Below are positions 1 to 5,216 of a stretch of 5,216 bases of DNA, piece by piece. The DNA is from Nocardioides sp. (GTDB lineage Bacteria > Actinomycetota > Actinomycetes > Propionibacteriales > Nocardioidaceae), in the NCBI GenBank assembly GCA_031177735.1, contig JAPSKJ010000183.1, positions 1 through 5,216 on the forward strand, given 5' to 3'. Numbering within the stretch: position 1 is the first letter of the stretch; each line of letters starts with the position of its first letter. The translations under genes were made by a program, and so were the position numbers. The notes beneath the pieces were generated by a model. The model saw only the letters and a list, made by a program, of their open reading frames with translations, was not told where the DNA came from and did not search any database.

Positions 1-543
1 ACGCACCTGTGCGTGCTGCGCGGCGGCAACGTGCTGACGCTCGTCAGCGAGCTCAGCCCCCAGGAGGTCGGCACGTCCGGCTGGGCCGGCACCACGACCG
101 CCGCGTGGCGGACCCCGTCGGGACGAGTGCTGATCAGTGACTGGGACCGACCGTCGGTGGACGCCTGGTACGCCACGCACGGCCACGACGCCGCGCTGGT
201 CAACCCGGGCGAGGCGGGCGCGCCAGGACCGTTCTCGGTGCTGGTGGAGCCGACCGCCGACAACGTGCGGGTCCACGACCTGGCCTCGCTGCACGAAGAG
301 CTGGGGCGGATCCGGCAGCGCGGCTACGCGATCTCCGACGAGGAGCTCGAGCTGGGGGTCGTGGCGGCCTCGGCGCCGGTGCGCGACGCCACCGGCACGA
401 TCGTCGCCGCGCTCAACGTGAGCGCGCCGAGGTCCCGGCTCGGGGCGCGGCTCGATGACCTCGGCGCATACGTCGCCCGCTGCGGTGTGGCACTCTCCGC
501 GGAGCTCGGTGGCGCGGCTCGAGTCGACCGCGAGCGGCCCTGA
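1..543 (+). CDS. IclR-family transcriptional regulator, C-terminal sensor domain (5' truncated)
   Basis: The reading frame is open from base 1 and ends at TGA 541-543, giving 180 visible residues. The first codons (Thr-His-Leu-Cys-Val-Leu-Arg-Gly-Gly) continue a domain already under way, so the gene starts before the window and the GTG at 13 is not a real start. The fragment matches the IclR effector-binding domain. It has an early beta strand with VLRGG, a Thr/Ala/Trp-rich segment followed by SGRVLISDWD (about residues 40-50), the helix RIRQRGYAISDEELELG (103-119), and the hallmark APVRDATGTIVAALNVSAP (125-143). IclR proteins are usually about 250 residues, with an N-terminal winged helix-turn-helix that binds DNA and this domain binding a small molecule. 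Only the sensor is visible. The gene converges on the transport operon, so it probably belongs with genes to its left; its ligand and targets are unknown. Confidence 0.85.
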   Translation, partial: THLCVLRGGNVLTLVSELSPQEVGTSGWAGTTTAAWRTPSGRVLISDWDRPSVDAWYATHGHDAALVNPGEAGAPGPFSVLVEPTADNVRVHDLASLHEELGRIRQRGYAISDEELELGVVAASAPVRDATGTIVAALNVSAPRSRLGARLDDLGAYVARCGVALSAELGGAARVDRERP

Positions 544-569
544 GCCCGGCGTCTGCCGAGAATGCGAAA

Positions 570-602
570 GCCGGCGCACCCGCCGTGACGGGGTGCACCG
601 GC
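570..602 (-). terminator. Hairpin between convergent genes, probable terminator of the transport operon
   Basis: Bases 570-581 and 591-602 form a 12-bp stem with one C/A mismatch at the sixth position, closed around a 9-nt loop (582-590). On the minus strand the hairpin starts 18 nt after the stop of the last operon gene, and its 3' arm is followed by TTTCGCATT (569 down to 561), a weak U-rich tail. On the plus strand the sequence after the stem is GC-rich with no U-run. It therefore looks like an intrinsic terminator mainly for the minus-strand operon. It might also stop the IclR transcript, as tail-less hairpins sometimes do in actinobacteria. No gene is seen in 544-620. Confidence 0.7.
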
Positions 603-620
603 CTGCGCGCGTGCGGGGGC

Positions 621-1682
621 TCAGCCGGTGACCGGCGGCACCTCGGTGGCCGGGTCGCCGTCCACGGCCGCGGCGAGCTGCGGCACGTAGCGCTCGAGGA
701 TGAAGGGGACGCTCAGCGGCGAGACGAAGCTGTGCCCGCCGTAGTAGGCGCCGTTGCTCGGGTTGACGTCGATGTAGCGGCCCTCCGCGAACGTCGGCGT
801 CTGCTCCCACAGCTGCGTCATGCCCGCGTCGGCCTTGGCGAGGTCGATCCACACGACCACGTCGACGTCGGCCAGCTTGCTGGTCTGCTCCGAGGACAGT
901 GCCCAGCCGAACGAGTCGGCCTCGGGGTCCTCGAGTGCCTCGGGGAAGACGAAGCCGAGCTGCTCCAGCAGGCGGCCCCGGCCGTCGGTGGGGCCGTAGA
1001 CCCACAGGCCGTCGTAGGGCGTGATGACCGCAGCCTTCTTGCCCTCGAACTCCGGGTGCTCGGCCGCGGCCTGGTCGATGAGGCCGAGGGTCTCCTCGAC
1101 CAGCGCCTTCGCCTCCTCGGGCTTGCCGACGGCCTCACCGATGATCTCGGTGCCGACCTCCCAGGGCGTGGCGTAGTCGGCGTAGTCGGCCGGCTGGGCG
1201 AGCGTCGGAGCGATCTTCGACAGCAGGTCGTACTCCGCCTGCGTCATGCCGGACCAGATGCCGATGATCAGGTCGGGCTGGACCGCGGCGACGTCCTCGA
1301 CCGGGATGCCGTTGGTGGCGTCGAGCAGGGTCGGCAGCTCCGCGCCGGTGGCCTCGAACTCGTCCTGCGCCCACGGGTAGATCGCGCCCGGGGTGTCGTC
1401 GAGCCACTGGGTGGTCGCCACGGGGGAGATGCCCAGTGCGAGCAGGGCGTCCTGCTCGGTGACGCCGACCACGGCGATCCGCTCGGGCTCCTCGGTGATC
1501 TCGGTGGTGCCGTACTTGTGATCGATGGTGACCGGCAGGGCTCCCGACGAGGTGGTGTCGCCGGTGCCGGCCTCCGTGGCAGCCTCCGAGCCTGCGTCGG
1601 AGGAGCCGCAGGCCGAGAGCACCGCGGCCAGGACCAGCGCGGGCACACCGGCCAGGGCGCGGCGGCGGGTGGGAGTGGTCAT
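621..1682 (-). CDS. Iron-siderophore-type ABC transporter substrate-binding lipoprotein (second of two)
   Basis: The protein has 353 residues. It captures a ligand outside the membrane and delivers it to the permease pair. The N-terminus has a basic stretch TRRRAL (5-10), a hydrophobic core, and a lipobox LSAC with the acylated Cys at 25, followed by a Ser/Ala/Thr/acidic linker to about 48. The mature part reads as a FecB/FhuD-type (Peripla_BP_2) fold. EEPERIAVVGVTEQDALLALG (64-84) opens lobe one, VEDVAAVQPDLIIG (128-141) is the typical 'based on what I see in the PDL strand' motif, and a long linking helix follows at about 176-210. The second lobe runs from KKAAVI (215-220) to about 340, with aromatic-rich GAYYGGHSF (311-319). 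Three Arg in the signal region resemble a Tat signal. The ATG at 1682 lies 4 nt after the upstream stop; AGGAAG (1695-1700) or GTGAG (1691-1695) may serve as ribosome site. An iron-siderophore is the likeliest ligand, but heme or cobalamin is not excluded. Confidence 0.88.
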   Translation of the reverse strand: MTTPTRRRALAGVPALVLAAVLSACGSSDAGSEAATEAGTGDTTSSGALPVTIDHKYGTTEITEEPERIAVVGVTEQDALLALGISPVATTQWLDDTPGAIYPWAQDEFEATGAELPTLLDATNGIPVEDVAAVQPDLIIGIWSGMTQAEYDLLSKIAPTLAQPADYADYATPWEVGTEIIGEAVGKPEEAKALVEETLGLIDQAAAEHPEFEGKKAAVITPYDGLWVYGPTDGRGRLLEQLGFVFPEALEDPEADSFGWALSSEQTSKLADVDVVVWIDLAKADAGMTQLWEQTPTFAEGRYIDVNPSNGAYYGGHSFVSPLSVPFILERYVPQLAAAVDGDPATEVPPVTG

Positions 1683-1686
1683 GGGT

Positions 1687-2697
1687 TCAGCTCACTTCCT
1701 CGGCCGAGGTGATCGCCTCGGCCAGCTCGTTCATCCAGGTCGCCTGCGAGGCGTAGTCCATCGACTTGAACTTCCAGGGGTGCAGCTGCCCGGCCTGCGC
1801 AGCAGGCATCCGGGCGAAGGTCGGCTGGTCCATCAGCTGCTCGGGTGTGTAGGAGTCGCGGACGGAGTAGAGGATCAGGTCCGGGTCGTACTTGTCCGCG
1901 TTCTCCCAGCTCAGCTCCTCCCAGTAGTAGTCGTCCGGGCCGCCGGTCTCGACGAAGTCGACGCCGAGCTGCTGGTAGTAGGCCAGCGCCGGCTCGTCCC
2001 TGGCGATGGCCACGTAGACCCCGGCGTCCTCGGCGTACATCGGCAGCACGGTGATGCCGGTCTCGCCGGCGGTCGTCAGCTTCTGGGAGGCAGCCTCGAA
2101 GGCCGCCTTGTCCTCGGCGACCTTGCCGGACCCGACGTCGATGCCGAGGGTGGCCGCGAGCGCCTCGTTGGCCTTGATGACGTCTGCGGCGGTGCCGGTC
2201 TGCATGATCCCGGCGATCGGTGCGATCTTGCGGATCGCGTCGATCTGGGCCTTGTCCTTGAAGCCGTACATCGTGTCCGGCGTCTCGCCCTGGTAAGAGG
2301 TGGTGACGATCAGGTCGGGCTGCGTGGCGGCGAGCTGCTCGACGTCGATCTCGCCGTAGGACGTGCCCACGATCTCGATCCCCTCCAGGTCGACGTCCTC
2401 GAACGTGGCGTCGTCGGCCGGATCGACGTAGTGGAAGATCGCGACCGGCTTGATGCCGAACCCGATCAGGGCCGCAGCGGCGTCTCCGTAGGCGGCGATC
2501 CGGGTCGGCACCTCGGCGAGCTCGATGGTCTGGCCGAGGCCGTCGACGTAGCTCCACGGTCCCGACGGTGCGCTGGCGGCGGAGGTCGGCGAGTCGGCCG
2601 CCTCGTCCTCGGAGGACCCACCGCAGGCGGTGAGGAGGCCGACGGAGGCCACGACGAGCAGTGCCAGCAGGCGGCAACGGTCAGGGGTGCGGGACAT
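1687..2697 (-). CDS. Iron-siderophore-type ABC transporter substrate-binding lipoprotein (first of two)
   Basis: The protein has 336 residues and a lipoprotein signal: a short basic start, hydrophobic core 10-22, and lipobox LTAC with Cys25. A Ser/Ala/acidic linker follows at about 27-47. The mature part fits the FecB/FhuD-type (Peripla_BP_2) class: DGLGQTIELAEVPTRIAAYG (52-71), then IGFGIKPVAIFHY (78-90), and VEQLAATQPDLIVTTS (119-134). A linking helix spans about 170-208, and the second lobe contains the aromatic/acidic stretch DDYYWEELSWENADKY (255-270). The frame stays open to 2808, but the ATG at 2697 is chosen because AAGGAG lies 8-9 nt upstream and the signal peptide begins there. The gene overlaps the ATPase gene by 17 nt and ends 4 nt before the second binding-protein gene. 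It shares only a family-level framework with that protein, so it is not a recent duplicate. Its ligand is not determined by sequence; ferric siderophore is the best guess. Confidence 0.88.
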   Translation of the reverse strand: MSRTPDRCRLLALLVVASVGLLTACGGSSEDEAADSPTSAASAPSGPWSYVDGLGQTIELAEVPTRIAAYGDAAAALIGFGIKPVAIFHYVDPADDATFEDVDLEGIEIVGTSYGEIDVEQLAATQPDLIVTTSYQGETPDTMYGFKDKAQIDAIRKIAPIAGIMQTGTAADVIKANEALAATLGIDVGSGKVAEDKAAFEAASQKLTTAGETGITVLPMYAEDAGVYVAIARDEPALAYYQQLGVDFVETGGPDDYYWEELSWENADKYDPDLILYSVRDSYTPEQLMDQPTFARMPAAQAGQLHPWKFKSMDYASQATWMNELAEAITSAEEVS

Positions 2698-3532
2698 GGG
2701 ACAGGTCTCCTTCGGTCTGCTCGGGGCCGACAGGCTCGGTGCCGGGGACAGGCGTGTGCGAGATGGGCACCACCACGGGCAGCCCTGTGCGGGGGTCGTG
2801 GAGGACATCGGCGCTGAGCCCGAAGACGTCGTCGAGCGTGCTTGCGGTGAACACCTCCGCCGGGCTGCCCGAGCACACGATCCGGCCCTGTCTCATCACC
2901 ACCACGTGGTCGCTGTAGCGGGCGGCGAGGTTGAGGTCGTGCAGCACCATGACCACCGTGCGCCCGCGCTCGCGGTTGAGCCGGCTGACCAGGTCGAGCA
3001 CCTCCACCTGGTGGGCGAGGTCGAGGTACGTAGTCGGCTCGTCGAGCAACATCAGCGGCGTGTCCTGCGCAAGGGTCATGGCGATCCACGCGCGCTGCCG
3101 CTGCCCGCCCGAGAGCTGGTCGATCGGGCGGTCGCGCAGCGAGACGGTGTCGGTCATGGCGAGCGCCTCGTCGACGACCTGCTCGTCGTCGGGCGACCAC
3201 TGCCGGAACCAGCGCTGGTGGGGATGGCGGCCGCGGCCGACCAGGTCACGCACCAGCAGCCCGTCGGGTGCGACCGGCGTCTGCGGCAGCAGTGCCATCC
3301 GCCGGGCGATGTCGCGGGTGTGCAGACGGGGGATCGGCTCGCCGTCGAGGAGCACCTCCCCGGCAGTCGGCTTGAGCAGGCGCGCCATCGTGCGCAGCAA
3401 GGTCGACTTGCCGCACCCGTTGGGGCCGATGATGGTGGTGACCTTCCCCTCGGCGATGTCGAGGTCGACGCCCTGGAGGACGGGGAGGTCGCCGTAGCCG
3501 ACGGTCAGGCCGCGGGCCTGCAGGCGGGTCAT
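2681..3532 (-). CDS. FepC/FecE-type ABC transporter ATP-binding protein
   Basis: This 283-residue cytoplasmic ATPase powers import through the two permeases encoded just upstream. All ABC motifs are intact: Walker A GPNGCGKST (36-44), Q-loop Gln84 in LLPQ, signature LSGGQ (140-144), Walker B LMLLDE (160-165) with catalytic Glu165, D-loop YLD (169-171), and switch His198. The LLPQ segment and the signature spacing match the FepC/FecE/FhuC iron-chelate group. The family core ends near residue 259 (DPRTGLPVVVPISH). A Pro/Glu/His-rich tail of about 24 residues follows and is unlike the core. The start at 3532 is supported by the ATGA overlap with the permease stop and by the normal family N-terminus (RGLTVGYG at 7-14). 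The ribosome site is weak (GGTGAG close to the ATG), suggesting translational coupling. The frame runs on upstream to 4558, but that part is a shadow of the permease gene. Confidence 0.95.
   Translation of the reverse strand: MTRLQARGLTVGYGDLPVLQGVDLDIAEGKVTTIIGPNGCGKSTLLRTMARLLKPTAGEVLLDGEPIPRLHTRDIARRMALLPQTPVAPDGLLVRDLVGRGRHPHQRWFRQWSPDDEQVVDEALAMTDTVSLRDRPIDQLSGGQRQRAWIAMTLAQDTPLMLLDEPTTYLDLAHQVEVLDLVSRLNRERGRTVVMVLHDLNLAARYSDHVVVMRQGRIVCSGSPAEVFTASTLDDVFGLSADVLHDPRTGLPVVVPISHTPVPGTEPVGPEQTEGDLSHVPHP
2707..2712 (-). promoter_or_regulatory. Strong ribosome binding site for the first binding-protein gene
   Basis: The minus strand reads GAAGGAGACC just before the ATG at 2697. The AAGGAG core pairs perfectly with the 16S rRNA tail at near-ideal spacing. 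It lies inside the 3' end of the ATPase gene. It decides the start at 2697 against the longer frame to 2808. It is the clearest ribosome site in the window; the two junctions further upstream show only short purine-rich matches. Confidence 0.75.
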
Positions 3533-4623
3533 GCGCTCACCAACTTGTTGCGACGGAGGAGCAGCCAGATGAGGTAGGGGGCGCCGATCGCGGCGGTGAC
3601 CAGGCCCGCCGGCAGCGCGAACGGCAGCACCACGCGGGTGATCAGGTCGGCGGCGACGACGAGGCAGGCGCCGTACACCATGGAGGCGAGCATCGGCGGC
3701 CGCGAGCCGCCGGTGAGCCGCAGGGCGACCTGGGGCACGACGAAGGCGACGAACTCCAACGGGCCGACGGCCGAGACCGAGACGGCGGCGAGGCCGACGG
3801 CGGCGAGCAGGGTGAGCAGCTGGGTCGACTGCAGACGCACGCCCAGCCCGCGGGCGCTGTCGTCGCCGAGCTGCATGGCGTTGAGCCGGCGCGCGAGCAG
3901 CAGGCTGAGGGGGACCAGCAGGATGAGTGCGACGAGGAGCGGCTTGGCCTGGTCCCAGCCGCGTGAGGTGAGGGAGCCGTTGAGCCAGACCTGGGCGCTG
4001 GCGGCGTCCTGGATCCGGGCCTGCACCAGCAGCCACTCGGTGACCGCCAGGAGCGCCGCGCCGATGCCGATGCCGATGAGCACCAGGCGGGTGCCCTCGA
4101 TGCCGCCGCGCCAGGACAGCACATAGAGGAGTGCCGCGGTGAGGAGGCCGCCGGTCAAGGCGGCGAGGGGAAGACCGACGGTCTGCAGCGTGCCGGCGAC
4201 CAGGCCACCGCCGTAGCCGCTCGCCCCGCTCAGCACGATCGCGGCGACGGCTGCTGCCGAGGCGCCGTCGGTGACGCCGAGGATGTCGGGGCTGGCCAGC
4301 GGGTTGCGGGCGAAGGTCTGCGTCAGCGCGCCGGACAGGCCCAGCGCGGCGCCGACGAGCACGGCGACGACCGTCTGGGGAAGTCGCAGCTCGCGCACGA
4401 TGAAGTGCTGCGCAGGGTCGCCGCCGCCGAGGAGACTCGCGACCACGTCGCCGATCGGCACCGCGAAGTCGCCGAGGGCGATGTCGAGCACGACCAGCAC
4501 GAGCAGCAGCGCCAGGCCCAGGGCGGTCACCACGCCGGCGCGGACCGGCACCTGCCACGAGGCCGGGCCGACGCGGAGCGGGAGGGACGCGGTGCGGGCC
4601 TCGCTCACCGTGCCTTCGCTCAC
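3529..4623 (-). CDS. FecCD-family iron-chelate ABC transporter permease (second permease)
   Basis: This 364-residue polytopic membrane protein should form half of the import channel. Family hallmarks appear in order: first hydrophobic helix about 29-51; RELRLPQ (77-83); a helix leading into TQTFARNPLASPDILGVTDGAS (101-122); TRLVLIGIGIGAALLA (178-193); VWLNGSLTSRGW (212-223); the cytoplasmic coupling segment LGDDSARGLGV (252-262) that contacts the ATPase; GPLEFVAFVVPQVALRLTGG (287-306); and LPAGLVTAAIGAPYLIWLLLRR (337-358). Length is slightly above the usual 330-350 because of a roughly 28-residue polar N-terminus. The start is GTG at 4623, overlapping the preceding stop as GTGA. A second GTG at 4608 is possible but would lose the overlap. 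The PQ in the 287-306 motif, where the partner permease has PH, fits the FepG/FecD-like member of a heterodimeric pair. It overlaps the ATPase gene by 4 nt (ATGA). Confidence 0.94.
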   Translation of the reverse strand: MSEGTVSEARTASLPLRVGPASWQVPVRAGVVTALGLALLLVLVVLDIALGDFAVPIGDVVASLLGGGDPAQHFIVRELRLPQTVVAVLVGAALGLSGALTQTFARNPLASPDILGVTDGASAAAVAAIVLSGASGYGGGLVAGTLQTVGLPLAALTGGLLTAALLYVLSWRGGIEGTRLVLIGIGIGAALLAVTEWLLVQARIQDAASAQVWLNGSLTSRGWDQAKPLLVALILLVPLSLLLARRLNAMQLGDDSARGLGVRLQSTQLLTLLAAVGLAAVSVSAVGPLEFVAFVVPQVALRLTGGSRPPMLASMVYGACLVVAADLITRVVLPFALPAGLVTAAIGAPYLIWLLLRRNKLVSA

Positions 4624-5216
4624 AGTCGGATCGCCCCCATCCGCCGCACGATCATCACGAAGACCGGCCCGCCCACGAGAGCCATCACGATGCCGACCTG
4701 CAGCTCGGCCGGGCGGACGACCACCCGGCCCAGCACGTCGGCGAGCACGACGAGGAGCGCACCGATGAAGGCGGCGTACGGCACCAGCCAGCGGTAGTCG
4801 ACGCCGGCGAACCGCCGGGCCACGTGCGGCACGACCAGGCCGACGAAGGTGATCGGGCCGCAGGCGGCAGTGGCCGCACCCGCGAGCAGCATGACCGCGG
4901 TGATGCCGAGGATCTTGTGGCGCAGCGGGTGCATGCCGAGCGAGACCGCCACGTCGTCACCCAGCTGGATCAGGTTCAGCCCCGGAGCGCTGACGACGGA
5001 GAGCGCGAGTCCGACGAGCATGAACGGCAGCACCTGCCAGAACACGTCCATGTCGCGTCCGGAGACGGAGCCGACCGCCCAGAAGCGGTAGGCGTCGAGG
5101 GTCTCGGTGTCACGGAGCACGATCGCCTGGGTGAACGCCATCAGCAGCGCGGTCACCGCAGCGCCGGCCAGCACCAACGAGATGGGATCGGGCCCGCCGC
5201 GGGTGGAGCCGATGGC
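4620..5216 (-). CDS. FecCD-family iron-chelate ABC transporter permease (first permease, 5' truncated)
   Basis: The frame is open to the window edge, giving 198 C-terminal residues; a full protein of this family has about 330-350, so some 140-150 residues lie beyond 5216. Counted from the edge, motifs are: a helix containing PISLVLAGAAVTALLMAF (11-28); YRFWAVGSVSGRD (43-55); the coupling segment LGDDVAVSLGM (85-95); GPITFVGLVVPHVARRFAG (120-138), with the canonical PHVAR; and ELQVGIVMALVGGPVF (171-186) before a short basic tail. The sequence before the TTG at 5177 (STRGGPDPIS) is typical family sequence, so that codon is internal and not a start. It pairs with the second permease, whose gene it overlaps by 4 nt. 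It resembles FepD/FecC-type partners. The operon promoter and upstream control sites are not in view. Confidence 0.93.
   Translation of the reverse strand, partial: AIGSTRGGPDPISLVLAGAAVTALLMAFTQAIVLRDTETLDAYRFWAVGSVSGRDMDVFWQVLPFMLVGLALSVVSAPGLNLIQLGDDVAVSLGMHPLRHKILGITAVMLLAGAATAACGPITFVGLVVPHVARRFAGVDYRWLVPYAAFIGALLVVLADVLGRVVVRPAELQVGIVMALVGGPVFVMIVRRMGAIRL

Noticed and set aside
13..15. GTG as start of a small plus-strand gene
   Set aside because: The frame is open to base 1 and begins mid-domain of IclR, so the gene is truncated by the window edge.
544..620. Small RNA, iron box or attachment site in the intergenic stretch
   Set aside because: Only a terminator-like hairpin is visible. 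It lies after both genes, so no promoter or operator for either is expected, and no palindromic AT-rich iron box is present.
585..1712. Long plus-strand open frame opposite the second binding-protein gene
   Set aside because: Its translation is Arg/Gly/Val/Leu-rich without family motifs. It mirrors the codon bias of the opposite gene, which has clear motifs and a signal peptide.
2698..2808. Upstream start for the first binding protein
   Set aside because: The extra 37 residues would bury the lipoprotein signal and lie in the ATPase gene. A perfect ribosome site supports 2697.
1525..2817. Plus-strand open frame of 430 codons opposite both binding-protein genes
   Set aside because: Same cause: GC-rich antisense shadow with no recognisable domain, crossing the boundary between two well-supported genes.
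2630..3577. Plus-strand open frame opposite the ATPase gene
   Set aside because: The opposite frame carries every ABC ATPase motif in order. This frame has only low-complexity His/Val/Asp/Arg sequence.
3533..4558. Possible N-terminal extension or fusion of the ATPase
   Set aside because: The frame is open, but the translated stretch is Arg/Pro/Ala-rich shadow of the permease gene, and the ATPase has a normal N-terminus at 3532 with an ATGA overlap.
1..5216. Undescribed defence, mobile or RNA-based system
   Set aside because: All coding capacity is explained by an IclR regulator and a standard iron-chelate-type importer. No repeats, transposase, integrase or structured noncoding region was seen.

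Overview
The DNA is strongly GC-rich. Third codon positions are almost all G or C, GTG serves as a start codon, and long open frames shadow the real genes on both strands. With two Cys-anchored (lipoprotein) solute-binding proteins, this points to a high-GC actinobacterium. The protein style fits Nocardioidaceae or relatives, but I cannot fix the genus from this window.

Layout: positions 1-543 (+) hold the 3' part of an IclR-family transcription regulator. Its ligand-sensing domain is present; its DNA-binding domain lies before the window. Positions 544-620 are a short convergent intergenic stretch with a strong hairpin (570-602) that fits a terminator, mainly for the minus strand. From 621 to the right edge everything is one tightly packed minus-strand operon. 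In transcription order it encodes a FecCD-type permease (5' end outside the window), a second FecCD-type permease, a FepC/FecE-type ATPase, and two different solute-binding lipoproteins. Junctions are a 4-nt GTGA overlap, a 4-nt ATGA overlap, a 17-nt overlap and a 4-nt gap, so the five genes almost certainly share one mRNA.

Together the five products make a complete importer of the iron-siderophore/heme/cobalamin class. Two permeases form the membrane channel, the ATPase drives it, and one or both lipoproteins capture the ligand outside the membrane. Ferric siderophore is the most likely substrate, but the exact ligand cannot be read from sequence. The operon promoter, and any iron-dependent (IdeR/DtxR-type) operator, would lie beyond position 5216.

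The most notable point is that one transporter carries two clearly diverged binding proteins, with apparently different export signals (Sec-like and Tat-like). I see no mobile element, CRISPR array, RNA gene or evidence of an undescribed system. This is a recognisable uptake locus with a few details worth checking.
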